This document shows, piece after piece, positions 15,092-23,838 of a stretch of DNA of 64,000 nucleotides (positions are counted from its first letter, which is position 1; every line of letters begins with the position of its first letter). The notes below the pieces were generated by a model that saw only the letters and a program-made list of their open reading frames with translations, was not told the DNA's origin and did no database searches. The DNA is from Pseudooceanicola batsensis HTCC2597 (GTDB lineage Bacteria > Pseudomonadota > Alphaproteobacteria > Rhodobacterales > Rhodobacteraceae). The position numbers were made by a program, and so were the translations under genes. The stretch is taken from NCBI RefSeq assembly GCF_000152725.1, contig NZ_CH724132.1:33385-97384 (forward strand). The letters run 5' to 3'.

Positions 15092-15757
15092 TCAACTTCT
15101 CGGGGTGACGCTGTCTTCCGCCGAGTACAGGAATGCCGTCGAGCCAATCTCGACGTTGGGATAGAGATCATTGATGTGTGCCATGACCATTCGGACGCAG
15201 CCGGAACTCGCACGGCCGCCAATGCTTCTTGGATACGGTGTCCCGTGAATCCTTAGATAGGTGTCTCGGTCGCCGACGAAGAGATAGAGGGCTCGCGATC
15301 CGAGCGCGTTTTCAGGTCCGGGTTCCATACCGTCAGCGATATCGGCGTAAAGCTCTGGGTCGCGGTCGATCATGTTTTGTGTCGGCTGCCAATGCGGCCA
15401 CCTGACCTTGCGCTTGATCGTATAGGTGCCCGGTTCGTAAAGTTTACCGCGCGCGATCGCCACGCCATAGCGCATCGCCGTGCCGCCTTCTTCGATGTGG
15501 TAGAGATAGCGCGCAACAGCATCGACATGGATATCACCGGGTACAAGTCCGTCCTTCGCGAGGACCCGCTGTGGCAGGAAGCGAGGGTGAAGGCCCCAAG
15601 GGTTGGACGTGGCCGGGTCGTAGCCGGGAGGTGTAACCTGTGCGTCCCAAGCTGCCTTCTGCGCATCGGTAGGCCACGTGTCTGCAAGGAGCGGGCTGGA
15701 TATCGATGCCGAAAACAGCGCGGTGGTCGTCTGGATGAAATGTCGTCTTGTCAGCAT
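15092..15757 (-). CDS. L,D-transpeptidase (YkuD domain), copy 1
   Basis: A 221-residue exported enzyme with a twin-Arg-like signal (TRRHFIQTTTALF) and a YkuD catalytic domain. The active-site motif is HGTPYPRSIGGRASSGCVRM, with the nucleophilic Cys near residue 192. These enzymes make 3-3 peptidoglycan cross-links or attach lipoproteins to peptidoglycan. The ATG at 15757 is chosen because the signal peptide starts there. By eye it is about four-fifths identical to the copy at 24545-25210. The promoter at 15880-15910 is of the MerR metal type, unusual for a cell-wall enzyme. Confidence 0.85.
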   Translation of the reverse strand: MLTRRHFIQTTTALFSASISSPLLADTWPTDAQKAAWDAQVTPPGYDPATSNPWGLHPRFLPQRVLAKDGLVPGDIHVDAVARYLYHIEEGGTAMRYGVAIARGKLYEPGTYTIKRKVRWPHWQPTQNMIDRDPELYADIADGMEPGPENALGSRALYLFVGDRDTYLRIHGTPYPRSIGGRASSGCVRMVMAHINDLYPNVEIGSTAFLYSAEDSVTPRS

Positions 15758-15879
15758 ATAGATTGCTCCGTTCACGCATTGGACGGCAAACCGAACCTTA
15801 CCCCGAACGCAGTGTTGTTCGCCCGGGAAGGAGTGAGGCGTTATTGGCAACTTGCTCCATGGTGCCGTTCTTTGTCGGT

Positions 15880-15910
15880 GGCTTAACTCCTAAAGCTACT
15901 AGAGGTTCAA
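15880..15910 (-). promoter_or_regulatory. MerR-type operator-promoter of L,D-transpeptidase 1
   Basis: On the minus strand: TTGAAC, a 19-bp spacer with CTCTAGTAGCTTTAG (15890-15904), then TAAGCC. It shares the -35, spacing and half-site of the zntA promoter. The gap from the -10 to the L,D-transpeptidase start (about 120 bases) is long, so the 5' leader is unusually extended, or a second promoter exists. Confidence 0.65.
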
Positions 15911-15950
15911 GAAAATTTTCTGTTATCAATAGACGCTGCTACTAATGGAG

Positions 15951-16799
15951 CTATCCGATCCGTCCCAGAACCGGAAATACGTCGAGCATCCAGTATGACA
16001 GCGCGCTCAACTGCCCTGTCATCATCGCCAGCCCCATCAAGATCATCACTATGCCCGCAAGCTGGTGGAGGCGGCGGCCAACCCGGCCGATGGCCCGCAA
16101 CCGTCCCGCGATCTGGTCGGTGAATCCGGCCACGATCAGAAACGGTATTCCAAGGCCGGCGGAATAGACGGCAAGCAGCATGATACCTTCGCCCATCGTG
16201 GCACTCGCCGCACTGGCTGTCAGGATCGCGCCGAGGATCGGGCCGATGCACGGAGTCCAGCCGAAACCGAAGGCAAGACCGAGGACATAGGACGCAGCGG
16301 GTTGGCCCCCGGGGATGTTGAGATTGAATCGGAAGTCGCGTTCCATGACCGAAACACGCGCGGCTCCTATCATGAAGAGCCCGAAGAAAATGATGATGCC
16401 GCCCCCAACGAGGTTGAGTTCATACCGCCACCGAAGCAGGGCCTGACCCATTGCAGTCGCGGATGCGCCAAGTCCCATGAAGATGGTGGAGAAGCCGAGG
16501 ACAAAACACAGGCTCAGCCAGACCGCGCGCGACGGCGAAGCGCCGACCACCCCGCCCTCAGCGGCTGTGCGCCCGGTTACGTAGGAGACATAACCTGGCA
16601 CAAGAGGTAGCACGCAGGGGGACAGAAATGATATCGTGCCGGCTAGGAGGGCGGCGGTGAGGGCGCGCGCCAAGTGATGTCTTCGTCGACCCAGATCAGC
16701 AGGGACCCCCGCTTGCGCAGCGATGCGTTGTAGCTGGACCAGTTGGTCGTACGATAGCGGGCGGGAGATGGGTTGCTCATGGAATGCGGCTAACAGCAT
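15951..16799 (-). CDS. ccdA: CcdA-type thiol-disulfide transporter with a foreign 5' end
   Basis: From about codon 46 the protein is CcdA: ALTAALLAGTISFLSPCVLP with the first redox Cys, GWTPCIGP with the second, and six helices. CcdA moves electrons from cytoplasmic thioredoxin to periplasmic CcmG and related proteins. The first 40 or so codons (16661-16799) are not CcdA. They are read, in another frame, from an IS5-family transposase remnant. The native start seems lost. Translation could begin at ATG 16799 or at TTG 16673 beside the junction. The functional body appears intact through GRIG at the end. Confidence 0.75.
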   Translation of the reverse strand: MLLAAFHEQPISRPLSYDQLVQLQRIAAQAGVPADLGRRRHHLARALTAALLAGTISFLSPCVLPLVPGYVSYVTGRTAAEGGVVGASPSRAVWLSLCFVLGFSTIFMGLGASATAMGQALLRWRYELNLVGGGIIIFFGLFMIGAARVSVMERDFRFNLNIPGGQPAASYVLGLAFGFGWTPCIGPILGAILTASAASATMGEGIMLLAVYSAGLGIPFLIVAGFTDQIAGRLRAIGRVGRRLHQLAGIVMILMGLAMMTGQLSALSYWMLDVFPVLGRIG

Positions 16800-16847
16800 G
16801 GGTTCGCGAAGGGAATCCTGAGGCGTCAGACTTGTGCAACAACGCCC
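16661..16847 (-). mobile_element. IS5-family remnant: left end and transposase N-terminus
   Basis: On the minus strand an ATG at 16780 opens a frame beginning MSNPSPARYRTTNWSSYNAS and continuing LRKRGSLLIWVDEDITWRAP. This is the characteristic start of IS5-family transposases common in Rhodobacteraceae. Homology stops after about 40 codons, and the frame closes at 16643 inside ccdA. Upstream, GGCGTTGTTGCACAAG (around 16830-16846) resembles the terminal repeat of such elements. The rest of the IS is absent, so a deletion joined it to ccdA. Confidence 0.75.
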
Positions 16848-16889
16848 CGTATCATCGACCTAGTGGTGCCCACATGGCAGGCTATTTCA

Positions 16890-17534
16890 ATGGATAGATT
16901 TTTCTCTATCAGTATGCCCGCGGCTCAGTTTGTTAGAAATGTCCTGCTGTTCAGCTTCGCTGCATTACTGCCGGTCCTGTTGTTCTACGTCTTACTGGCT
17001 CCGGGCTTTGCTCCGGCTCTTGCTGCCGGCGGACCGGCACTCATGCGCTTACTAAGGCAGGTTGCGACCAACGGTTTGCCCGTGGTTTTTGCCGTCAACT
17101 ATGTCAGTTTTTTCCTTTTCGCTATGACAAAGCAACCAAAGGCGGGCTCAAGAGACACGGCGTTTTTCGTGCTGGTCGATGTCTTGCTCAGAGCCCTTCT
17201 CTTTCCAGGTCTCCACGTGCTGATATACGTTCTATCTGCCGACTGGTTCGGGTCATTCGGCGGCAATCGTTCAACCGCTTTGGCGGTTGTATCCCCGACT
17301 CTTGCGCGTTCGGCGTTTTTCGAGAACATCTCCGGCGTTTACCTCTATGCGACTATGATAAGCGCGTTGCCGCTCTACGTCTCGGCTTTCGGGCGGTCGG
17401 AATTTCTTGGACCGGTTGTACGTCGCTTGCCCATGAACACGGGCGTGATGCTGCTTGCCCTGGCTGCGTTTGCCTTGTCGGTCGGGCTGATCACGATCGG
17501 CGCACAAGGCATCGCATCTCTTCAGGCCAGGTGA
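16890..17534 (+). CDS. Polytopic membrane protein, unrecognised
   Basis: A 214-residue protein with about five transmembrane helices. The first is FVRNVLLFSFAALLPVLLFY, and later ones include FFVLVDVLLRALLFPGLHVLIY and MLLALAAFALSVGLITIG. There are no cysteines and no recognised motif. The ATG at 16890 is preferred over a GTG at 16863 because the helix follows soon after it. It is divergent from the IS5 remnant and ccdA and convergent with the APC permease gene, ending eight bases before it. No function can be assigned. Confidence 0.55.
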   Translation: MDRFFSISMPAAQFVRNVLLFSFAALLPVLLFYVLLAPGFAPALAAGGPALMRLLRQVATNGLPVVFAVNYVSFFLFAMTKQPKAGSRDTAFFVLVDVLLRALLFPGLHVLIYVLSADWFGSFGGNRSTALAVVSPTLARSAFFENISGVYLYATMISALPLYVSAFGRSEFLGPVVRRLPMNTGVMLLALAAFALSVGLITIGAQGIASLQAR

Positions 17535-17541
17535 TGGCAGG

Positions 17542-18879
17542 CTAATCACCGTGGGCGTGGGCGGGGGCGGGGGCGACTTGCGGTGCCACCCATTGCGACA
17601 AGTAAACGCGCTCGAAGGCGAACACAGCGATCATCCCGACAGCGGCGTAGAGAACGATCATCGGGTCGCTTTGAAGCTTCATCACGGTGAAAGCTGCCAG
17701 TACTATCGCATCGAGCGCCAGGGCAGTCAAAAGCACGATACCGAAGGCGCCGACGTCTGCTCGACGATAGCGGAACACGCCCCAATGTATGATCATGTCC
17801 ATGACGAGGTAAAAGAAAGCACCGAGGGATGCGATCCGGCCTAAATCAAAGAGCACGGCCAACGTCGCGGCGATGACGACAGTATAGACCAGGGTGTGGC
17901 GTTGGATGGGACCTGGCATACCGAAGTGGCTGTGCGGGATCATTTCCATGTCGGTCAGCATCGCCAGCATACGCGACACCGCGAAGACGCTGGCCAGAAC
18001 GCCGGACGCCGTTGCGACAGCGGCCAGGATCACCGTGAGTATGAAGCCGGTTTGTCCAAGGGCGGGCTGCGCCGCTTGTGCCAGCGAATAGTCACGCGCT
18101 GAGATGATCTCCTCGATCGTGAGACTCGAACCGACCCCGTAGGCGACCAACAGGTAGACGACGACGCAGATTCCGATAGAGAACATGATCGCTCGGCCAA
18201 CATTGCGATTTGGTTCAGTGATCTCGGCTCCGCTGTTGGTGATCGTGGTGAATCCCTTGAACGCAAGGATGGCCAGCGCCGTAGAGGCGATGAACCCCGT
18301 GAGCCCGTAGGATTGTGAGGTCTCGGACGCCGCGGCGAACGCAAAACCACTGGACCACAGGGCCGCGATGCCAAACAGAGCTATGCCTCCGATCTTGATC
18401 GCGGCCATGATCAACGAGAACAGCCCGACCGAGCGGTTTCCGGCCATGTTCACCAAAAAGGCGAAAACGATCACGGCCACAGCCAGAGCGGGGACCAATG
18501 GGCCACCTTCGATATCGAAAGGGCGCAGGACATAGGTGGCGAAGGTTCGCGCGACGAGGCTTTCCGCGATCACCATGCTGAGCGCCATCAGCAGTGCGGC
18601 CCCGCCCGCGATGGCTCCGGGGCCATAGCATTTCTGCAGGATCATGGCGATGCCACCCGAGGACGGCCATTTGTTCGACATCCTGATGTAGCTGTAGGCG
18701 CTGAAGCTTGTGACGACCGCGCCGGCGATGAATGCAAGCGGGAAAAGCGGGCCGGCGAGCTGCGCGATTTGCCCCGTCAACGCAAAGATTCCAGCGCCGA
18801 TCATCACGCCTGTCCCCATCGCAACGGCTCCGCCCAGACTGATGGAATTTTCGCGGTACGTTTCTTTTTCGCTCTGCAT
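17542..18879 (-). CDS. APC-superfamily amino acid/polyamine permease
   Basis: A 445-residue transporter with about twelve helices and the APC signature at the start: GGAVAMGTGVMIGAGIFALTG. It ends in a short His-rich tail (HAHGD). The substrate is unknown; APC permeases carry amino acids, polyamines and, rarely, metal-binding amino acids. AGGGGG lies before the ATG. It follows the Cu/Ag ATPase gene in the same direction with 49 bases between, so co-transcription with a copper-resistance gene is likely. Confidence 0.8.
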   Translation of the reverse strand: MQSEKETYRENSISLGGAVAMGTGVMIGAGIFALTGQIAQLAGPLFPLAFIAGAVVTSFSAYSYIRMSNKWPSSGGIAMILQKCYGPGAIAGGAALLMALSMVIAESLVARTFATYVLRPFDIEGGPLVPALAVAVIVFAFLVNMAGNRSVGLFSLIMAAIKIGGIALFGIAALWSSGFAFAAASETSQSYGLTGFIASTALAILAFKGFTTITNSGAEITEPNRNVGRAIMFSIGICVVVYLLVAYGVGSSLTIEEIISARDYSLAQAAQPALGQTGFILTVILAAVATASGVLASVFAVSRMLAMLTDMEMIPHSHFGMPGPIQRHTLVYTVVIAATLAVLFDLGRIASLGAFFYLVMDMIIHWGVFRYRRADVGAFGIVLLTALALDAIVLAAFTVMKLQSDPMIVLYAAVGMIAVFAFERVYLSQWVAPQVAPAPAHAHGD

Positions 18880-18927
18880 AAATGGCCCCCTTTTAATTTT
18901 GGTTCATCCGAACGCTGTTGCGCGCTT

Positions 18928-21273
18928 CTAGATACGAACGCCGCGAAGGCGCAGCGAATTGAGCACCACCGAGATTGACGACGCGCTCATGGCGAAGGCA
19001 GCAAACATCGGACTGATGAGGATGCCAAAGAAGGGAAACAGAACTCCCGCCGCGACCGGCACGCCGGAGGCGTTGTAGATCAGCGCGAAGAACAGGTTCT
19101 GGCGGATGTTGCGCATCGTGGCCCGGGCGAGCCGCCGCGCACGCACGATACCATCAAGGTTGCCCTTGACCAGCGTGACGCCCGCGCTTTCGATGGCCAC
19201 ATCGGCGCCGGTGCCCATGGCGATGCCGACATCGGCCTGCGCGAGCGCGGGGGCGTCGTTGACGCCATCCCCGGCCATGGCGACCTTGTGGCCCGCCTCT
19301 TGCAACTCAAGGATGATCCGCGCCTTGTCCTCCGGCAGCACGTCGGCCCGGATCTCATCGATTCCGAGCCGCGTGCCGATGGCCTTGGCCGTGCGTTCGT
19401 TGTCGCCGGTCGCCATGATGACGCGGAACCCCAGTTCATGCAGATCCTCGATGGCTTCTGGCGTGGTCTCCTTCACTGGGTCGGCGACAGCAACTAGACC
19501 GGCGATCTCGCCATCCAGCACAACGAACATGACCGTCTCGCCTTCGTCGCGGCGGGCATTGGCCTTGGCGGTCAACGCGCCCGCCTCGAGCCCCAATTCG
19601 CGGATCATCGCCAAATTGCCGAGCGCGACCGCTTTGCCGTCAACGACCCCCTTGACGCCCTTGCCAGTGACCGCCTCGAAGTCCCGTGCCTCGTCCATTT
19701 TGACATCTCGCTCCTCCGCACCCCTGACGATCGCTTCGGCCAAGGGGTGCTCCGATCCGCGCTCAAGCGATGCGGCGAGACGCAAGACCTCGGCTTCGTC
19801 GTGGCCGGGTTGCGGGAGTACGTCGACAAGCCGCGGCTTGCCTTCGGTCAACGTGCCGGTCTTGTCGACGATCAGGGTATCGACTTTCTCGAACCGCTCC
19901 AGCGCCTCGGCGTTCTTGATCAGCACCCCTGCCTGAGCGCCCCGTCCTGTCGCTGTCATGATCGACATCGGTGTCGCCAGGCCAAGCGCACAAGGACAGG
20001 CGATGATCAGAACCGCCACCGCCGAAATCAATGCGTAGGAAAGCGCAGGCGCGGGCCCCCAGATCGCCCAGGCGATGAAGGACAGGACCGCGATACCGAT
20101 GACGGCCGGAACGAAATATCCCGCCACCTTGTCGGCGTATTTCTGGATCGGGGCGCGCGAGCGCTGCGCGTTCGACACCATCTCGACAATTTGAGCCAGC
20201 ATCGTGTCGGACCCGACACGCGTCGCCTCCATCACCAGACTGCCGGTGCCATTGATCGTCGCGCCGGTCAGCGGGTCGCCCTCGGTCTTCTCGACCGGCA
20301 CGGGTTCACCGGAGATCATGCTTTCGTCGACCGAGGACCGGCCGTCCAGAACCACGCCATCGACCGGCACCTTGTCACCGGGCCGCACGCGCAGCCGGTC
20401 CCCGACTTGCACGTCCTCCAGCGGGATTTCCTCCTCGGATCCGTCGTCCCGGATGACCCGCGCGGTCTTTGCCGCCATGTCGAGAAGCGCGCGGATCGCC
20501 TTGCCGGTCCCCTCGCGGGCGCGTAGTTCCATCACCTGGCCGAGCAGCACCAGCGTCACGATCACCGCCGCCGCCTCGAAATAGACGCCGACATGGCCTT
20601 CGGAGTCTCGGAACCCATCAGGGAATATGTCCGGTGCGAGAACGGCAACGACGCTGAAGAGCCAGGCGGCAAGAACGCCCATGCCGATCAGGGAGAACAT
20701 GTTGAGGTTCAATGTGCGGAACGAAATCCATCCGCGTTCCAGAAACGGCCAGCCGCACCACAAGACCACTGGCGTTGCCAGGATCAATTCGATCCATTGT
20801 GTGGTGCTTTCGCCAAAAAAAGTCCGGACTGCGGGGAAACCGACGAATGGCCCCATCGTGAGGACAAGGAGCGGGATCGTCAGGACTGTGCCGACCCAGA
20901 ACCGCCGTGTGAAATCCACCAGTTCGGGATTTGGACCTTCATCGCCCGGCACACCGGATTCCAGTTCCAATCCCATACCACAGATCGGACACGCGCCCGG
21001 ATCAGGCTGCCGCACCTGAGGGTGCATCGGGCAGGTGAAAATGGGACCATCATGTCCTGTAGGAACCAGATCATATCGGCCATCGGCCGGCGTGGCACCC
21101 GCGTGGTGTTCGTGATGATCATGTGCTGAATGGACCTCGAGCTCCGATTCCGGCACGAGGTGCATCCCGCATTTCGGACAATTGCCGGGCTCGTCCTGCC
21201 GCACCTCAGGGTGCATGGGGCAAACGAATACCGAAGAAGCTGCTGTGGTTTCAGAACTGTCGGGAGTGCTCAT
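18928..21273 (-). CDS. copB: Cu/Ag-type P1B ATPase with two N-terminal heavy-metal-binding repeats
   Basis: A 781-residue P-type ATPase. It lacks an HMA domain. Instead it has two Cys-ribbon repeats, [10 protein letters not shown]...CPKCGM (about residues 17-40) and [10 protein letters not shown]...CPICGM (about 80-102), separated by a His-rich linker ([12 protein letters not shown]). Cys426-Pro-Cys428 forms the membrane metal site, Asp470 in DKTGT is phosphorylated, and SEHPLAEAI and GDGVND follow. This layout is typical of CopB/CopF/SilP-like exporters of copper or silver. The ATG at 21273 has AGGA upstream. Lgt lies upstream and the APC permease downstream in the same direction. Confidence 0.9.
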   Translation of the reverse strand: MSTPDSSETTAASSVFVCPMHPEVRQDEPGNCPKCGMHLVPESELEVHSAHDHHEHHAGATPADGRYDLVPTGHDGPIFTCPMHPQVRQPDPGACPICGMGLELESGVPGDEGPNPELVDFTRRFWVGTVLTIPLLVLTMGPFVGFPAVRTFFGESTTQWIELILATPVVLWCGWPFLERGWISFRTLNLNMFSLIGMGVLAAWLFSVVAVLAPDIFPDGFRDSEGHVGVYFEAAAVIVTLVLLGQVMELRAREGTGKAIRALLDMAAKTARVIRDDGSEEEIPLEDVQVGDRLRVRPGDKVPVDGVVLDGRSSVDESMISGEPVPVEKTEGDPLTGATINGTGSLVMEATRVGSDTMLAQIVEMVSNAQRSRAPIQKYADKVAGYFVPAVIGIAVLSFIAWAIWGPAPALSYALISAVAVLIIACPCALGLATPMSIMTATGRGAQAGVLIKNAEALERFEKVDTLIVDKTGTLTEGKPRLVDVLPQPGHDEAEVLRLAASLERGSEHPLAEAIVRGAEERDVKMDEARDFEAVTGKGVKGVVDGKAVALGNLAMIRELGLEAGALTAKANARRDEGETVMFVVLDGEIAGLVAVADPVKETTPEAIEDLHELGFRVIMATGDNERTAKAIGTRLGIDEIRADVLPEDKARIILELQEAGHKVAMAGDGVNDAPALAQADVGIAMGTGADVAIESAGVTLVKGNLDGIVRARRLARATMRNIRQNLFFALIYNASGVPVAAGVLFPFFGILISPMFAAFAMSASSISVVLNSLRLRGVRI

Positions 21274-21351
21274 TTTGCGGTCCTTTCCGAGAATGCTTCT
21301 CTTGCCTAGGGCTTCCATCCGCGGGAGGGTCAAGAGAGATCAGTACGGCGA

Positions 21352-22272
21352 TTACATTGCGGCTCTGCGGGGTGGCGCTGTCCGGCCCCGTTCCCGCCGG
21401 GCGAACACGATCAACGCCAGCCCGACCAGCGCCATTGGCATGGAGAGCAACTGGCCCATGGTCAAACCCCACTCACCAAAATGAAGCGCATGGCCGATCG
21501 GGTTGTCCGCCGTCACAAATTGTTGGTCCGGTTGCCGGAACATCTCGACGAAACTTCGGGCAAGACCATAGCCGGTCAGAAACACGCCAGCCAAGGCACC
21601 GGGCATTTTCAGCCAGCCCCGGCCCCAAGCGAGATAAATGAGCAGTATTCCAAGAATGAGCCCCTCCAATACCGCCTCGTACAGCTGGGACGGGTGTCGG
21701 GCGCAGAGGCCGCTAACCCCTGGGCAGGCCTGCGCGACTTCGCCGGGAAAGATCACCGCCCAGGGAACGTCCGTTGGACGCCCCCACAACTCATTGTTGG
21801 TGAAGTTCGCCAGCCTTCCAAGAAACAAGCCTGGTGGTGTTGCCAAAGCCAGCAAGTCGCCAGTGCTGAGCAATGACGCGTTCTGTCTAAGGCAGAACAG
21901 CAAGGCCGCGATGACAACTCCCGCGAACCCCCCGTGGAAAGACATGCCGCCTTGCCAGACCATCAGAATTTCCAAGGGATTGGCGAGATAATATGCGGGC
22001 TGGTAGAACAGTACAAAGCCCAGGCGACCACCAGCAATCACGCCGATGATGATCCACGTCAGAAGATCTTCGATCTGCGTTCGGTCAAGCGGCGGTCCAG
22101 CTGACGTCCAGAGCGCGGGACGGCTTATGGCACTCGAACAAATGCGCCAGCCAATCAGGATACCGAAGATATAGGCTAGCGCGTACCAGCGGAGTGCGAA
22201 TGTGACCCCCCCGATGTCGAAGGAGAAGAGGTCGGTTCCAATATCCGGAAATGGCAATCCCGCTGGCAGCAC
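21352..22272 (-). CDS. lgt: Prolipoprotein diacylglyceryl transferase
   Basis: A 306-residue protein with seven helices and the Lgt signature [20 protein letters not shown], plus [10 protein letters not shown] and HGGFAG. It transfers diacylglycerol to the lipobox cysteine, the first step of lipoprotein maturation. Together with lspA (9097) and lnt (9567) the window carries the whole pathway. It lies 79 bases upstream of the Cu/Ag ATPase gene and about 105 bases downstream of DUF302, all facing left, so a copper-linked operon is possible. The start at 22272 ([18 protein letters not shown]) fits the family. Confidence 0.9.
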   Translation of the reverse strand: MLPAGLPFPDIGTDLFSFDIGGVTFALRWYALAYIFGILIGWRICSSAISRPALWTSAGPPLDRTQIEDLLTWIIIGVIAGGRLGFVLFYQPAYYLANPLEILMVWQGGMSFHGGFAGVVIAALLFCLRQNASLLSTGDLLALATPPGLFLGRLANFTNNELWGRPTDVPWAVIFPGEVAQACPGVSGLCARHPSQLYEAVLEGLILGILLIYLAWGRGWLKMPGALAGVFLTGYGLARSFVEMFRQPDQQFVTADNPIGHALHFGEWGLTMGQLLSMPMALVGLALIVFARRERGRTAPPRRAAM

Positions 22273-22318
22273 TGGGTGAGTTCCTCATCAGGAATTTACG
22301 TGGGGATTAGATGGCATT

Positions 22319-22346
22319 GATCGAGCACCGCTAAAGGCGCTCGATC
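22319..22346 (-). terminator. Possible hairpin after the DUF302 gene
   Basis: GATCGAGC (22319-22326) and GCTCGATC (22339-22346) are perfect 8-bp inverted repeats with a 12-base loop, 32 bases downstream of the DUF302 stop. No convincing run of T follows on the minus strand, so it may be a processing site or weak terminator between the DUF302 gene and lgt. Confidence 0.35.
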
Positions 22347-22377
22347 TGCGACAGGGCATCCAACGCCCATCCCGCCA

Positions 22378-22764
22378 TCACGCGGTGTCGAGGGCGTCCC
22401 GAAGGAGATCGCGGACTTCGCCGGCGACCGCGTCCAGGTCTTGGTTCTGCACCGCCTGCATCGAAGCGACAGGATCGACCGCGCTGACCTCGGTGTCGCC
22501 GTCCAGTTGCCGCAGGATAACATTGCAGGGAAGCATCGCACCGATGCGAGGCTCGATCTCGATGGCTTTGTGCGCCATGCCCGGATTACAGGCCCCCAAG
22601 ATGCGGTAAGGCGGCATGTCCGCATCAAGTTTCTTTTTCATCGTCGCTTTGACGTCAATCTCAGTCAGAACGCCGAAGCCCTTGTCTGCCAAAGCATCCC
22701 GAACACGCATCTCTGCGTCATCGATTTTGGTGTCTTTCAGGACGCGATCATAGGTATAGGCCAT
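22378..22764 (-). CDS. DUF302 domain protein
   Basis: A 128-residue soluble protein matching DUF302: LKDTKIDDAEMRVRDALADKGFGVLTEIDVKA split over the N-terminal half, then YRILGACNPGMAHKAIE and LPCNVILRQ. The cysteines in GACNPG and LPCNV are conserved in the family. DUF302 proteins are small, often near heavy-metal or sulfur genes, and have no proven function. No signal peptide is seen. The ATG at 22764 follows AGGAAAATTCCC. It is upstream of lgt in the same direction. Confidence 0.8.
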   Translation of the reverse strand: MAYTYDRVLKDTKIDDAEMRVRDALADKGFGVLTEIDVKATMKKKLDADMPPYRILGACNPGMAHKAIEIEPRIGAMLPCNVILRQLDGDTEVSAVDPVASMQAVQNQDLDAVAGEVRDLLRDALDTA

Positions 22765-22873
22765 GGGAATTTTCCTTTCCGTGTCTCTATTTGTTGGCAT
22801 ACCGAGGCTAAACGGTTCAGGTCGCGGTTCGGTTCAATGTCCCGACCGCGAATGGTTTTGGGGTTGTGAGGAC

Positions 22874-22898
22874 GGGTGCCGGAAAAAAACCGGCACCC
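22874..22898 (-). terminator. Strong hairpin after the EF-hand gene
   Basis: GGGTGCCGG (22874-22882), seven A, then CCGGCACCC (22890-22898). A perfect 9-bp GC-rich stem begins seven bases after the stop of the leftward EF-hand gene. The loop is seven T on the minus strand. It very likely ends that transcript. Confidence 0.65.
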
Positions 22899-22904
22899 AT
22901 TGGC

Positions 22905-23513
22905 TCAGTTGTCCTGCATCATGGAGCCGTTGCCCATGCCCTGACCGTTGCCAGGCCGCGCAGGCGCATCTGCCATATTCGACCGCATCATCTGCATCCG
23001 CTCCATCCTATCGGCAGGAGCGGCCATCTCTTCCGGCGTCACCGCGCCGTCGCCATCGGCATCGAGGTGTTGGAAGCGATCCACCATCATTTCGCGGATC
23101 ATCGCGCTGTGGAGAGCTTCAAACTCGGTAATCGAGAGGCTTCCATCCCCGTCGCTGTCAAACTCGGAAAGCTTGGCCTGCAGCTGCGTGCGCATTTCTT
23201 CCGGCGTCGTTGTGCCGTCTCCATCAGTGTCGAACATTTGCATCATGCCGCCAGCCATGCCTGGGCTCATCATACCACTGCCCATGCCTGCGCCCATCAT
23301 GCCTGCGCCCATCATGTTTCCGTGCATGCGCTTCATCATGTCCATCATTCCGCCCATGTTCCCCATCATACCGGGACCACCGTTCTGCATCATGCCTGGT
23401 CCGCTCTGGGCGCCAAATTGTCCCCCACGCCCGTGGTTGGCGTCCGCGAATGCGGCACCGCCAAGGGCGGTTGCAGCCAGGGTCATTGCAGCGAGTAAAG
23501 TGTTGCGTTTCAT
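22905..23513 (-). CDS. Exported Met-rich EF-hand protein
   Basis: A 202-residue exported protein. After the signal peptide (LLAAMTLAATALGGAAFA) comes a methionine- and glycine-rich stretch with at least a dozen Met in short MM pairs (GPGMMQNGG, MMGAGMMGAGM). Then there are three EF-hand loops: DTDGDGTTTPEE, DSDGDGSLSITE and DADGDGAVTPEE. A final Met-rich tail ends SMMQDN. Met clusters commonly bind Cu(I) or Ag(I) in the periplasm, and EF-hands bind Ca. The ATG at 23513 follows GAGGTGATC. A direct-repeat site of the presumed two-component regulon lies 110 bases upstream. Confidence 0.75.
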   Translation of the reverse strand: MKRNTLLAAMTLAATALGGAAFADANHGRGGQFGAQSGPGMMQNGGPGMMGNMGGMMDMMKRMHGNMMGAGMMGAGMGSGMMSPGMAGGMMQMFDTDGDGTTTPEEMRTQLQAKLSEFDSDGDGSLSITEFEALHSAMIREMMVDRFQHLDADGDGAVTPEEMAAPADRMERMQMMRSNMADAPARPGNGQGMGNGSMMQDN

Positions 23514-23838
23514 TTCGATCACCTCGTGTCAGTGTTGCGATACCCAGCATATGGGGGGCACCTGCAGATGCGGAATGCCACGCGAGCCGGTGTTTTGTAT
23601 CGCGAGGTCACAAAGGCGGGGTCTGTTACAAATTGCGACAAATCAATTCGGGGCGAACGCTCCTCTTCATCTGAAACATGCGATATCCAGAAAAAAAGGT
23701 GTCGAGGATCCGTATACCAACCGAAACCGAACCCATGTTTCGGTAGAGGTGAAATCCGGAAGAGTTGATGTCGAGATTGCTAGAGGCCCTGAATATCCCG
23801 AAAATTCAATCATTCAACCCATGGCAGGAGGCTGCAGG
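23514..23838. promoter_or_regulatory. Divergent intergenic region with a regulator direct repeat
   Basis: No gene is seen. It separates the leftward EF-hand gene from a rightward lipoprotein gene. On the minus strand, bases 23625-23640 read TGTCGCAATTTGTAAC. This is a TGT(A/C)-C direct repeat with 10-bp period like those at 25852, 38640, 48195 and 48224. I found no clear -35/-10 pair. GTTTTGTATCGCGAGG at 23592-23607 has one more half-site. Confidence 0.4.
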
